DNA of 25,354 bases from a virus. A program made the translations under genes and the position numbers. Positions within the stretch are counted from its first letter, which is position 1. Every line of letters starts with the position of its first letter. Shown here piece after piece: positions 7,090 to 14,882 of the stretch. Under the pieces are notes generated by a model that was not told the origin of the DNA, searched no databases, and saw only the letters and a list, made by a program, of their open reading frames with translations. The stretch covers positions 1 to 25,354 of IMG/VR virus record IMGVR_UViG_3300035670_001160; one strand, written 5' to 3'.

Positions 7090-7662
7090 ATGGCTGAAGG
7101 TGCACAGCAGGTCACCGGTGTTCGCGAGGTTCAACGGATTCTGAAGCAGTTAGATCGCAAGGTGCAGCGGCAGACGCAGGCGATGATGCGTCAGGCTGCT
7201 TCGCCGATGGTTGCGCAGGCCCGCAGTTTGTTGCCGAGTTCGGCGCCGTTATCCGGATGGGCTCATAACGGTCGTGTCGGTTGGCAGCAATCGCAGGTTT
7301 CGTCTGGTGTGAAAGCTGCGAGTGGTGGTCGTGCTATCCGTCAGAATCAGACGTGGCCGCTGTTGACGTTGACACAAAGCAACGCTGCCGGAATGATCTA
7401 CGACTGGGCGGGCCGCTCGAACTATGCCGGCCGTACGGCACGCAGCAGGGCCTACAACCGTCGCCCGAACGGCCATGCCGTTAATGGGCAAGGTTTCGCG
7501 ATGATTGCGAATCTGCCCAAGTTGGGTGGGATCAAAGGTTCGAAGTATTCGCGTGTGTTGTTTCCGGCGTTTGTCGCTACCCGTGGTGAGGTGGTGGGCG
7601 CTGTGTTGGATGCGTTGGATCAGGTGGCCCGCCAGGTGAACGTTGAGATTGAGAGGGTGTGA
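7090..7662 (+). CDS. Tail-region protein, possibly HK97 gp10-like completion protein
   Basis: 190 residues from ATG 7090, ribosome site GGAGG at 7077-7081. The N-terminal helix (VREVQRILKQLDRKVQRQTQ, then AASPMVAQARSLLP) and the C-terminal RVLFPAFVATRGEVVGAVLD followed by a helix follow the layout of gp10-like head-tail completion proteins, where an amphipathic helix is followed by an immunoglobulin-like core and a final PF-R-A helix. The centre is rich in Arg, Gly and Asn. Its position, after the chaperones rather than before the tail tube, is unusual for that family, so a minor tail protein is the alternative. Function is inferred weakly; the gene itself is certain. Confidence 0.6.
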   Translation: MAEGAQQVTGVREVQRILKQLDRKVQRQTQAMMRQAASPMVAQARSLLPSSAPLSGWAHNGRVGWQQSQVSSGVKAASGGRAIRQNQTWPLLTLTQSNAAGMIYDWAGRSNYAGRTARSRAYNRRPNGHAVNGQGFAMIANLPKLGGIKGSKYSRVLFPAFVATRGEVVGAVLDALDQVARQVNVEIERV

Positions 7663-7664
7663 CG

Positions 7665-9884
7665 ATGGCTCGAGGTGGCGTTCGTATCCCGATCCTGGCC
7701 GAGTTTGATCCGGCCGGTATCAAGAAAGCCGAACAGTCGCTCGGCGACATCGCGAAAACTGCGGCGGCGGCGTTCGCCACAACGAAGATTGTTGAGTTCG
7801 GGCGTGAAGCGATCAACGCTGCGGCCGACATGGGCGAAACGATTTCGAAGGCTGGTGTGCTGTTCGGTGATGCTGTCGGCCAGGTTGAGGCGTTCGCCGA
7901 AGGTGCTGCTGCGTCGCTCGGCCAGTCGAAGCAGGAGGCGTTGGATGCTGCCGCCACGTTCGCGACGTTCGGCAAAGCTGCGGGTCTCACCGGGAACGAA
8001 CTGGCGAACTTCTCGACCGAACTGACGGCGCTGGCATCCGATATCGGATCGTTCCAGAACGCTGACCCATCCGAGGTTGTTCAGGCGTTGGGTGCTGCGT
8101 TGCGTGGTGAGGCTGAACCGATGCGACGGTTCGGTGTGCTGCTCGACGATGCAACGATGCGTCAGAAGGCTCTTGAGCTGGGCATCATCGACACCGTCAA
8201 AAACGCTTTGACACCCCAGCAGAAGATTCTCGCCGCCCAGGCGTTGATCTTTGAACAGACCGGCGACGCACAAGGCGACTTTGCTCGCACGTCGGATTCG
8301 TTGGCGAATCAACAGCGCATCTTGGCTGCGGAGATGAAGAACGTCCAGGCCGAGTTGGGGCAGGCGCTGCTGCCAGTCATGAAGCAGTTGGCTGGCATCG
8401 CTTTGGATGTGCTCGGGGCATTCCAGTCGCTGCCGGAACCGATGCAGAAACTTGCGGGTGTGACGGCGATCGCTGGTGGGGCGTTTCTGTCGGCGTCGAA
8501 GACGTTGCAGGGTTTGGGTATGGCGGCCGGCAAAGCAAACAAGGCGTTGGGTGCGATCGGTTTGCTGATCGGTGGCGCTGTCGCCGTCTACGGGCTTTAC
8601 AACTCGGCGAAGAAGCAATCGGAACAGATCACGAATGATTTGGCTGATGCGTTGCAAGCTGAGGCTGACGGACATGCAAACGCTGTCCGTGAAACGTTGG
8701 CTTCGACGTTGTCTGCCGAGAAGTATCAGAAGATCATCGAGGCGACTGGTGTTTCGGCTACCGAGTTGGCGAATGCGATCACCGGGCAGTCTGCGCCGGC
8801 GATCGATGATCTACGGCAACGGTTCGAAGCCATCAACGATCCGCTCGTATCAACATCGATTGTGACAGCGCGTCTGCGTGAAGAGTTCGGCGACCAGTTC
8901 GTCCAAGTACGCAATCTTTTGCTCGAGGTCGACAAACTTTCCGCCTCCTATGACGCTGCTGCCGAACAGGTCAACATCAACAAGCGGGTTACTGAGGAAC
9001 TGACGGCTGTGGATGCCGATTTGCAGAAGCAGATCGAGGCGTCGACGCAGGAAGCGTTCATGTTCGGCGACGGGATCGAAGCCGTGACTGTTGCAATGGA
9101 TGAACAAGCCAAGGCAACTGCTGAGGCCACCGCAGCACTGTCCGAGTTGATGACCCAGACGATCGCCATGTTCAACGAGGAACTGGCCCTGGAGAACCAG
9201 ATCGCCAAGACCGAAGACACGATCCGTGAATATGCGTTGGGTATTGCCGATGGAACGTTGAAGGGTCGCGATCTTGAGGCTGCGATGCGTGATGTGCGTA
9301 GCGAAGCGTTGAAGCAGGCGGATGCTGCGGTGCAGGCCGCCCAGGCGCAAGCCGAGTTGGCTGGTGAAACGTTGAATGCTTCAGCGCAGCAACGAATCAT
9401 GGTGACCGAACTTGCCAAGATCGCTGACGCGCTTGATCCTTCAGATCCTCTTCGGTCGCAACTGGTTGCTTACATTCGTGAACTCGGAATGATCCCTGAG
9501 GTCAGAGAGACGGTGATTCGCACAATCCGTGAGGAGATTGTGCAGCAGTCGATTGTGCAGGCGCAGCAGTTTTCGCCGGCGGCAATCGCCGCAGCGTCAC
9601 GCACCCCACGGGTGAGTCGCAACATCGGTGGCCCGGTGCCAGGCATCATCAACGCCAGCACACCGATCATGGCTCACGGCGGCGAATACGTCCTCAGCGC
9701 TGATGTGGTGGATGCGATCAAACGTGGCGCACCATCTCGAGGACTCGGTCGAGGCGGCGCAGCCGGTGGCGGTGCCGTGATTATCAACGTCGCAGGCTCA
9801 GTCGTGAGTGAACGTGATCTGGTGGAGTCGGTGCGGCGCGGGTTATTGCAGTCGCAACGCAATGGCCGCCAGTTGGTGCTGTAA
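7665..9884 (+). CDS. Tail tape measure protein
   Basis: 739 residues, the longest gene in the window. ATG 7665 is preferred to the overlapping GTG 7659 because GAGAGGG (7651-7657) is properly spaced only for it. The sequence is mostly helical and Ala/Glu/Gln-rich: EFDPAGIKKAEQSLGDIAKT near the N-terminus; an Ala-rich block with a hydrophobic stretch around residues 270-320 (GVTAIAGGAFLSASKTLQGL, then ALGAIGLLIGGAVAVYGLYN), as in membrane-inserting tape measures; coiled-coil segments around 450-600; and a Gly-rich end (GRGGAAGGGAVIINVAGSVV). It sets tail length: at about 0.15 nm per residue, a known rule, the tail would be near 110 nm. It follows the chaperones, as expected. Confidence 0.9.
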   Translation: MARGGVRIPILAEFDPAGIKKAEQSLGDIAKTAAAAFATTKIVEFGREAINAAADMGETISKAGVLFGDAVGQVEAFAEGAAASLGQSKQEALDAAATFATFGKAAGLTGNELANFSTELTALASDIGSFQNADPSEVVQALGAALRGEAEPMRRFGVLLDDATMRQKALELGIIDTVKNALTPQQKILAAQALIFEQTGDAQGDFARTSDSLANQQRILAAEMKNVQAELGQALLPVMKQLAGIALDVLGAFQSLPEPMQKLAGVTAIAGGAFLSASKTLQGLGMAAGKANKALGAIGLLIGGAVAVYGLYNSAKKQSEQITNDLADALQAEADGHANAVRETLASTLSAEKYQKIIEATGVSATELANAITGQSAPAIDDLRQRFEAINDPLVSTSIVTARLREEFGDQFVQVRNLLLEVDKLSASYDAAAEQVNINKRVTEELTAVDADLQKQIEASTQEAFMFGDGIEAVTVAMDEQAKATAEATAALSELMTQTIAMFNEELALENQIAKTEDTIREYALGIADGTLKGRDLEAAMRDVRSEALKQADAAVQAAQAQAELAGETLNASAQQRIMVTELAKIADALDPSDPLRSQLVAYIRELGMIPEVRETVIRTIREEIVQQSIVQAQQFSPAAIAAASRTPRVSRNIGGPVPGIINASTPIMAHGGEYVLSADVVDAIKRGAPSRGLGRGGAAGGGAVIINVAGSVVSERDLVESVRRGLLQSQRNGRQLVL

Positions 9885-11104
9885 TGCTGCCGGCCATCCC
9901 TGAGGTCATCATCCGGTTCGGTGGCGGCGCAATCTTCCAAGATTCGCTGGTACTCGGCTCGGCGACACAAGGTTTACTCGGAACGAATCTGCTGGGTGCG
10001 TTCACGACGGTCGATGTGCCGTTGGTGCAACAAGTATCGATTCGTCGAGGTCGCAGTGATCTCGATCAAGATTTCGGTGCTGGCACCGCAACCGTTCAGT
10101 TCCTCGACACCAACGGCGATTGGAATCCGCAGAACACGTCGGGACCGTATTTCGGTGATCTTGTGCCAGGCCGCCAGTTGCAGATTCGTGCTGTGTCGGG
10201 TGGTGTCGGTTACAACCTGTTCGCCGGCTACATCACCAGCTACGACCTGACATATGAGATCGGGTCACCGGTCGCGACGGTCACAGTCGAAGCAGTTGAT
10301 GCGTTGCGGCTGCTTTCGTTGGCGTCGCTCGACACTGTGTCGGGCACTGCTGCCGGTGATTTGCCAGGGGAACGCATCAACGATCTTCTCGATGAGGTTT
10401 CGTGGCCTGTTACGGCACGTGACATCGAGCATGGATCGGTGACGTTGCAAGCAGACCCCGGTGGCGTTCGTAGCGTCCTGGGTGCGATGCGCACCGTTGA
10501 AGGATCGGAACTTGGCGGTCTCTTCGTCGATTCGTCAGGTCGTGTCGTATTCAAATCGCGTCAAGGTTTGGCGCAGGCTGCGATTGCGTCGCCGTTGCAG
10601 TTCTCGGACCAAGGCACGAATCTGCCTTATTCGTCGCTCGACTTTGCGTTCGATGACGTTGAGATCATCAACGATGTGACGGTCACACGCGAGGGCGGCG
10701 CACCGCAAACGGTGACGGATTCAACATCAGTCACCCAATATTTTCGCCGGTCTGAACAGCGCACCGGTTTATTGATGGAAACCGATGATCGAGCGTTGCA
10801 GCAAGCCAACATGATCGTCGCGAACCGCAAAGACCCAAAACTGCGTCTGCGTTCGTTGTCGTTCGATGTTGTCGACCAGGCCCGTCTGCTTGCCGCTTTG
10901 CAGATTGAGTTTGGTGATGCGATCGAGGTCGTGCGTGAACATACGCCTGGTTCGACGATCACGTTGCTGTCGACGGTGCAGGGAATCAATCATTCGATTA
11001 CCCCTGATCGTTGGGTGACTTCTCTGTCGACGGCGGAAGCGTTGGCTTATGCTTTCGTTCTAGGTTCTTCACAGTTCGGTGTATTGGGCACCAACGTTCT
11101 CTAG
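9884..11104 (+). CDS. Minor tail protein (distal tail / hub-like)
   Basis: 406 residues, ATG overlapping the tape measure stop (TAATG). The first half is beta-rich (VSIRRGRSDLDQDFGAGTAT, VQFLDTNGDWNPQN, GRQLQIRAVSGGVGYNLFAG), a pattern shared by actinophage minor tail proteins whose N-terminal domain forms the ring at the tail tip. The second half (EIINDVTVTREGGAPQTVTD, SFDVVDQARLLAALQIEFGD, GINHSITPDRWVTSLSTAEA) resembles hub domains of the lambda gpJ/T4 gp27 kind. A 16-residue motif near the N-terminus (residues 22-37, LVLGSATQGLLGTNLL) recurs at the extreme C-terminus (391-406, FVLGSSQFGVLGTNVL), 10 of 16 identical. Position right after the tape measure supports the call. Confidence 0.78.
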   Translation: MLPAIPEVIIRFGGGAIFQDSLVLGSATQGLLGTNLLGAFTTVDVPLVQQVSIRRGRSDLDQDFGAGTATVQFLDTNGDWNPQNTSGPYFGDLVPGRQLQIRAVSGGVGYNLFAGYITSYDLTYEIGSPVATVTVEAVDALRLLSLASLDTVSGTAAGDLPGERINDLLDEVSWPVTARDIEHGSVTLQADPGGVRSVLGAMRTVEGSELGGLFVDSSGRVVFKSRQGLAQAAIASPLQFSDQGTNLPYSSLDFAFDDVEIINDVTVTREGGAPQTVTDSTSVTQYFRRSEQRTGLLMETDDRALQQANMIVANRKDPKLRLRSLSFDVVDQARLLAALQIEFGDAIEVVREHTPGSTITLLSTVQGINHSITPDRWVTSLSTAEALAYAFVLGSSQFGVLGTNVL

Positions 11105-11112
11105 GAGCACAC

Positions 11113-12078
11113 ATGGCAGGAGCAGGTTTCAGAACCTTCGTGGACGGTGACGTACTCACCGCCGCCCAAGTCAACACCTATCTGATGGAACAGGCCGTCA
11201 TGGTGTTCGCCACGGCGACCGCTCGAACGACGGCGCTGCCCACACCGTCCGAAGGCATGGTGTCGTACCTGGCTGACACCAACGTGCTCGAGGTGTACAC
11301 CGGTGCAGCGTGGGTGTCGCTGGACGACCCCAACGCCATCCAGAACAGCATCGTGGACGCCAAAGGCGACCTGATCGTCGCTACCGCCGCAGACACACCA
11401 GCACGTCTGGCCGTCGGCACCAACGAGCACCGCTTGGTCGCCGACTCCGCGCAGACCGCCGGGCTGAAGTATGTGGCCGACACCACGAACTATGCGATCG
11501 CCGCGAAAGGCGACCTCTTGGTCGGCACCGCCGCCGACACGCTGACCAACGTCGGTGTTGGCACTAACGGCCAGGTGTTGACCGCCGACTCGGCCCAAAC
11601 GGCAGGTGTCAAGTGGGCGGCGGCTGCTGCTGGCGGCAAGGTGCTCCAAGTTGTCCAAGGGGACACAACCACTCAAACGACAATCAGTTCAGCCTCGTAC
11701 ACCGACACAGGCTTGAGCGCAAGCATCACGCCGTCAGCAGCAACGTCGAAAGTGTTGGTCATCGCACATCAGATGTTTGCTATTGATCGCGGCACAAGCA
11801 CAAATCGGGCAGGTTTGCAGCTCTTTCGCGGCGCCACGATGATTCTCGACCAGGGTGGCACGGTCGGAGGCACAGCGCTCGGCTTAATTGCCAGCGGTAC
11901 CACTGCCTTGACCATCTACATGGCAATTCCTTCCGTCTACTTGGATTCGCCAAACACGACTTCATCCACGACGTACAAACTGCAAGCGAGAGTCGAAACT
12001 ACCGCTAACTCAGCAGCCGTAGTAACTCAGATCAACTCCACGCGAAGCGTCATCACACTGGTCGAGATTGGAGCCTGA
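11113..12078 (+). CDS. Tail fibre-like / receptor-binding protein with internal repeats
   Basis: 321 residues. ATG 11113 is chosen for its TAGGAG at 11102-11107; upstream in-frame codons overlap the previous gene. The N-terminus FRTFVDGDVLTAAQVNTYLM is a widespread phage attachment motif, followed by LPTPSEGMVSYLADTNVLEV and YTGAAWVSL, which is common in fibre tips. Two copies of a beta unit follow: AKGDLIVATAADTPARLAVG at residues 83-102 and AKGDLLVGTAADTLTNVGVG at 131-150, each continuing with a DSAQTAG-hydrophobic-K block; the spacing is 48 residues. Residues ~175-321 are a Thr/Ser-rich beta domain, a plausible receptor-binding head. Codons are C-rich compared with the tape measure gene, hinting at a different history. 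Confidence 0.75.
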   Translation: MAGAGFRTFVDGDVLTAAQVNTYLMEQAVMVFATATARTTALPTPSEGMVSYLADTNVLEVYTGAAWVSLDDPNAIQNSIVDAKGDLIVATAADTPARLAVGTNEHRLVADSAQTAGLKYVADTTNYAIAAKGDLLVGTAADTLTNVGVGTNGQVLTADSAQTAGVKWAAAAAGGKVLQVVQGDTTTQTTISSASYTDTGLSASITPSAATSKVLVIAHQMFAIDRGTSTNRAGLQLFRGATMILDQGGTVGGTALGLIASGTTALTIYMAIPSVYLDSPNTTSSTTYKLQARVETTANSAAVVTQINSTRSVITLVEIGA

Positions 12079-12080
12079 CC

Positions 12081-12398
12081 GTGCTGCTCAACACCATCCG
12101 CTATCTGCGCCCAAACCCTGATTGCGTCATCGTCGGAGAACCAGCAAACGCCAAAGAGTACGCCGACCAGGTCGAATGGCGTGATGATAGGCCGCAACCG
12201 ACGTGGCAACAGATCGAAAACGCACGGTCCGCAGCCGAAACCGCTGCAGCCAACGCCGCTGCACAAGCCAACCGGCACCAGGCGTTCATCGCCGAAGCCG
12301 ACCCGTTGTTCTTCGTATGGCAGCGAGGCGAAGGCACCGAGCAGGCGTGGTTGGACAAATGCGCCGAAATCCGCGCCCGCTACCCCTACACCTCATGA
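12081..12398 (+). CDS. Putative tail fibre assembly / tail appendage-associated protein
   Basis: 105 residues from GTG 12081, with GGAG at 12070-12073. The N-terminal LNTIRYLRPNPDCVIVGEPA and WRDDRPQPTWQQIENARSAA segments resemble the small XkdW- or fibre-assembly-type proteins that follow a fibre gene in many phages; PTWQQI is the recognisable core. A long Ala/Asn-rich helix (AETAAANAAAQANRHQAF) leads to EADPLFFVWQRGEGTEQAWL, a second conserved-looking block. It probably acts as a chaperone or linker for the upstream fibre. This is based on position and short motifs, so the function is tentative while the gene is clear. Confidence 0.6.
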   Translation: MLLNTIRYLRPNPDCVIVGEPANAKEYADQVEWRDDRPQPTWQQIENARSAAETAAANAAAQANRHQAFIAEADPLFFVWQRGEGTEQAWLDKCAEIRARYPYTS

Positions 12399-12511
12399 CT
12401 CGCACAGTCGACAGTGTGATTGCGGTCGCAGCCTGCTTGGCGGCGTTCGCCGTAGGTGTGGTCGGTGTCTCGGTGTACGCGTGGTGGGATGTCAGCCGAC
12501 GGATGATCTGA
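12395..12511 (+). CDS. Short single-pass membrane peptide
   Basis: 38 residues, ATG overlapping the previous stop (ATGA) and ending in TGATG with the next gene. The sequence is one hydrophobic helix (residues 8-29, SVIAVAACLAAFAVGVVGVS and on) bounded by a charged N-terminus (TRTVD) and WWDVSRRM. The tight coupling at both ends supports real translation. Possible roles include a lysis accessory or inner-membrane protein, but the lysis genes begin 1.7 kb later and nothing in the sequence is specific. Confidence 0.55.
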   Translation: MTRTVDSVIAVAACLAAFAVGVVGVSVYAWWDVSRRMI

Positions 12512-12780
12512 TGGACCCGTTGATTGAGGCATTGCAGCAGCAGACTGCGTTGAAACCTGGGTTCAGGTGTGGTGTGCAGAAGATTCGTGCAGCAATGTCT
12601 GATGAGCAACGCCAGGCGTTCGACCTTGAACTCGACGGCCTGTTCCAGGCACGACAAACGCACACCCGTTACCGGCACAGCGCTGAGTCGTTGGCGCGTG
12701 TGTTGTCGGATCATGGGTTTACGATCAGGGGTGCGGTGATTCAAGGTCATCTTGCAGGCAGGTGTGCGTGTGGCCGATGA
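12511..12780 (+). CDS. Small HTH-like DNA-binding protein with C-terminal CxC
   Basis: 89 residues, ATG overlapping the previous stop (TGATG). The second half, HSAESLARVLSDHGFTIRGA then VIQGHLAGRCACGR, reads as a helix-turn-helix (short helix, GF turn, recognition helix) followed by a Cys-x-Cys end. Small actinophage proteins ending in an arginine/histidine helix and CxC are familiar, though their function is not established to my knowledge. The N-terminal part (LIEALQQQTALKPGFRCGVQ) may dimerise. The gene directly precedes and overlaps the phosphoesterase gene, with which it is probably co-translated. A regulatory or DNA-targeting role is inferred. Confidence 0.6.
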   Translation: MDPLIEALQQQTALKPGFRCGVQKIRAAMSDEQRQAFDLELDGLFQARQTHTRYRHSAESLARVLSDHGFTIRGAVIQGHLAGRCACGR

Positions 12781-13924
12781 TCTCGTCGAGGCGCTCCAAG
12801 CAACGCCGGTAGATCGCCGTGAAGTAATAGGTCGCATTGCTGACCTATTGGAACGCAACGGGATCGATCCGACCGAGTTGGGTGGCCTCAAACGCATCTC
12901 GCTGTATCAGTCCCTGACGAAGAACAGTGAGGGTGAGGCTGAGGTTCATGACCTGATCGGTGTGCAGCTGTCGCCGGCGTGGGAAGAAGGCCCGCAGTGG
13001 CCTGTCGTGCAACCGGCTGCACCGACGATCATCCGGCCGTCGAAGGCGAGGCCGGTTGCTCGAGATACGACGGTGACGGTGATTTTGCCTGATCCGCAGA
13101 TCGGGTTCCGCCGCCTTCATGACGGCGAGATGATCGCCACCCACGACGACGAAGCGATCGATGTGGCGTTGCAGATCTGTGCTGATGCGAAACCGGATCA
13201 GATCGTCAACCTGGGCGACACACTCGACTTTCCCGAATGGTCGTCGAAGTTTCTGGTCAAACCCGAGTTCGTGTTGACCACTCAGCCGACGATCGACACG
13301 GCACATCGGTTTCTTGCCCGTCAACGTGCGATCGCACCGGCAGCGACGATCGTCCTGTTGGGTGGCAACCATGACAAACGGATCGCCGACGCCATCACAC
13401 GCAACGCAATGGCTGCGCTCAGGTTGCGACGGGCAGAAGCACCCGAAGAATGGCCTGTTCTGTCGATTCCGAACCTGCTGCGCCTCGACGACCTCGACGT
13501 CACCTATGTGGGTGCGTACCCCGCAGGTCGTTGGCAGATCGCCGCCGGCAACGGTGTCATCACCCCGCTGTGGGCTGTCCACGGCGAACGTCTCGACGTC
13601 GTCAAAGTTGCGAAAACCGAACATCAATCATTCGTCCAAGGTCACATACATCGGATCGCTTACCACTCAGAAACACGGGAACTGAGAGGTGAACCCGAAA
13701 CTGTCATCGCTTTCTCCCCTGGCTGTCTCTGCAAGATCGACGGCACGGTGCCGTCGACGAAGTCAGGTGAGGATGAGTTGGGTAGGCCGTATCGGCGGTG
13801 GGAGAACTGGCAGCAAGGGTTAGCGGTTGTCACCGAAACCTCTGACGGCATGTGGCACGCTGAGTTGGTGACCATTCACGACGGAAAGGCGATATGGCGT
13901 GGACGAACCTATGAAGCACAGTGA
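12770..13924 (+). CDS. Calcineurin-like metallophosphoesterase (Mre11/SbcD-like fold)
   Basis: 384 residues, GTG start overlapping the upstream gene by 11 bases. Residues 1-100 are an extra N-terminal segment, helical then Pro-rich. The phosphoesterase domain has its motifs in order: LPDPQIGF (D108, Q110), NLGDTLDF (G149-D150), GGNHD (199-202), VHGE (H271) and GHIH (291-294). These hold the two metal ions. Motif I is D-x-Q instead of the usual D-x-H. Phages carry such enzymes as nucleases or nucleotide phosphatases. The overlap with a small HTH-like gene hints that this one acts on DNA, but substrate cannot be read from sequence. Its place among late genes, far from the replication genes, is notable. 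Confidence 0.85.
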   Translation: MADDLVEALQATPVDRREVIGRIADLLERNGIDPTELGGLKRISLYQSLTKNSEGEAEVHDLIGVQLSPAWEEGPQWPVVQPAAPTIIRPSKARPVARDTTVTVILPDPQIGFRRLHDGEMIATHDDEAIDVALQICADAKPDQIVNLGDTLDFPEWSSKFLVKPEFVLTTQPTIDTAHRFLARQRAIAPAATIVLLGGNHDKRIADAITRNAMAALRLRRAEAPEEWPVLSIPNLLRLDDLDVTYVGAYPAGRWQIAAGNGVITPLWAVHGERLDVVKVAKTEHQSFVQGHIHRIAYHSETRELRGEPETVIAFSPGCLCKIDGTVPSTKSGEDELGRPYRRWENWQQGLAVVTETSDGMWHAELVTIHDGKAIWRGRTYEAQ

Positions 13925-14117
13925 ACGTCACATCATCATCTCAGTCGATTTGGAATCAAACCCCGGCAACATCACGATCGACTGCGGGAACCTGGCCCCG
14001 AACATCGTGTATTCGGTGCTCGCCCAGGCGTTAGATGTGCTCGAGGATCATGGCGCTGAGATCGCTGTCGTGCACAACGGTGTCATGGTTGAGACGGAAC
14101 CCGAAGAAACGATCTGA
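13899..14117 (+). CDS. Small acidic protein, unknown
   Basis: 72 residues from GTG 13899 (overlapping the phosphoesterase by 26 bases; AAAGG at 13885-13889), or 68 from ATG 13911. A beta-alpha pattern is visible: RHIIISVDLESNPGNITIDC, then VYSVLAQALDVLEDHGAEIA and VVHNGVMVETEPEETI. It looks like a compact alpha/beta domain with an acidic tail. I do not recognise a family. Its stop precedes the endolysin gene by 16 bases. Confidence 0.6.
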   Translation: MDEPMKHSERHIIISVDLESNPGNITIDCGNLAPNIVYSVLAQALDVLEDHGAEIAVVHNGVMVETEPEETI

Positions 14118-14121
14118 CAAG

Positions 14122-14134
14122 TAATCTTCGACTA
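14122..14134 (+). promoter_or_regulatory. Candidate TAnnnT -10 box for leaderless endolysin transcript
   Basis: TAATCT at 14122-14127 ends six bases before the ATG at 14134. The endolysin gene has no recognisable ribosome site, and in actinobacteria TAnnnT boxes at this distance produce leaderless mRNAs. No good -35 is seen (TTGAGA at 14089 is too far). Inference from motif and spacing only. Confidence 0.3.
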
Positions 14135-14619
14135 TGCGTCCGTACACCGGGTTCGACGGCAACGTGAAGCGTCCGTGGCCGTCGATGAATCGTTTCATCG
14201 ACTACGCCACATTTCTCACCGAAGGCGGCTTGTGGAACAACGGGTCATATGGTGTCAGGAAGATGCGCGGCAAAGAAGCCGAATCAATTCACGGCACCGG
14301 ACGCGCTGTCGATCTGTCGTGGCGGAAGACGGCGCTCGGCCGAGGCCGACGTGGTTACGGTGACTGGTGGAAGGCTGCGACGTTCGCCGAGTTTCTGGTG
14401 CGTCACGCCGATGATCTACAAATCGAGCTGATTCTGGATTACACACCTCGTCCGTGGGGTCGAGGTTGGCGATGTGATCGCGGCGAATGGCAGAACTATT
14501 CACGCAAAACGATCGCTGGCGCACCGTTGGGCGATTGGCTGCATGTGGAGATTTCACCGGCTGCGGCCCGTGATCCCGAGTTCTACGACCGGGCGTTTCG
14601 GAAAGTGTTCGGTGTGTGA
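14134..14619 (+). CDS. Endolysin, M15-type peptidoglycan peptidase
   Basis: 161 residues. SIHGTGRAVDLSW (H53, D60) is the SxHxxGxAxD zinc-binding signature of M15 peptidases (VanY/L-alanyl-D-glutamate peptidase group), and DWLHVEIS (H137) supplies the third ligand and the HxE end motif. The enzyme would cut the stem peptides of host peptidoglycan to release progeny. There is no signal peptide and no separate cell-wall-binding domain, so it must rely on the holin for export. Two membrane proteins follow at once with TGATG overlaps, forming a lysis cassette. No Shine-Dalgarno sequence precedes the ATG; a possible -10 box ends six bases upstream. Confidence 0.82.
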   Translation: MRPYTGFDGNVKRPWPSMNRFIDYATFLTEGGLWNNGSYGVRKMRGKEAESIHGTGRAVDLSWRKTALGRGRRGYGDWWKAATFAEFLVRHADDLQIELILDYTPRPWGRGWRCDRGEWQNYSRKTIAGAPLGDWLHVEISPAAARDPEFYDRAFRKVFGV

Positions 14620-14882
14620 TGGATTGGGGTTGGGTGCCGATCGCTGTCGCTGTGATTGCCGGGCCGATGATGTGGATGCTGCATCGGCTCGACAAGAAAA
14701 ACGATCAACAGCACGCCGACAACGGCAAAGTGTTGGTGTCGATCAAAGAAGCGGTGCTCGAGAACCGTGACGACATTCGTGAAGTGAAAGCGGACGTGCG
14801 ATCGTTGAAAGACGATCACCGTCATCTCGCCGGCCAACATCGTGACCTGGCGGACCGACTGCACAAACATTTGGAGGACTGA
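14619..14882 (+). CDS. Membrane-anchored coiled-coil lysis-cassette protein (DUF2746-like)
   Basis: 87 residues, ATG overlapping the endolysin stop (TGATG). Residues ~4-22 (GWVPIAVAVIAGPMMWMLH) are one membrane helix. The rest is a charged heptad-repeat helix (VLENRDDIREVKADVRSLKD, HRHLAGQHRDLADRLHKHLE), a likely coiled coil on one face of the membrane. Proteins of this design (DUF2746) are common beside holins in actinophages and probably act with them. Nothing specific to pore formation is visible, so holin partner or regulator is the best reading. Confidence 0.65.
   Translation: MDWGWVPIAVAVIAGPMMWMLHRLDKKNDQQHADNGKVLVSIKEAVLENRDDIREVKADVRSLKDDHRHLAGQHRDLADRLHKHLED

Noticed and set aside
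7620-8675. 351-codon open frame on the - strand opposite the tape measure gene
   Set aside because: Same effect of codon bias; Arg/Gln/Leu-rich composition and no recognisable domain.
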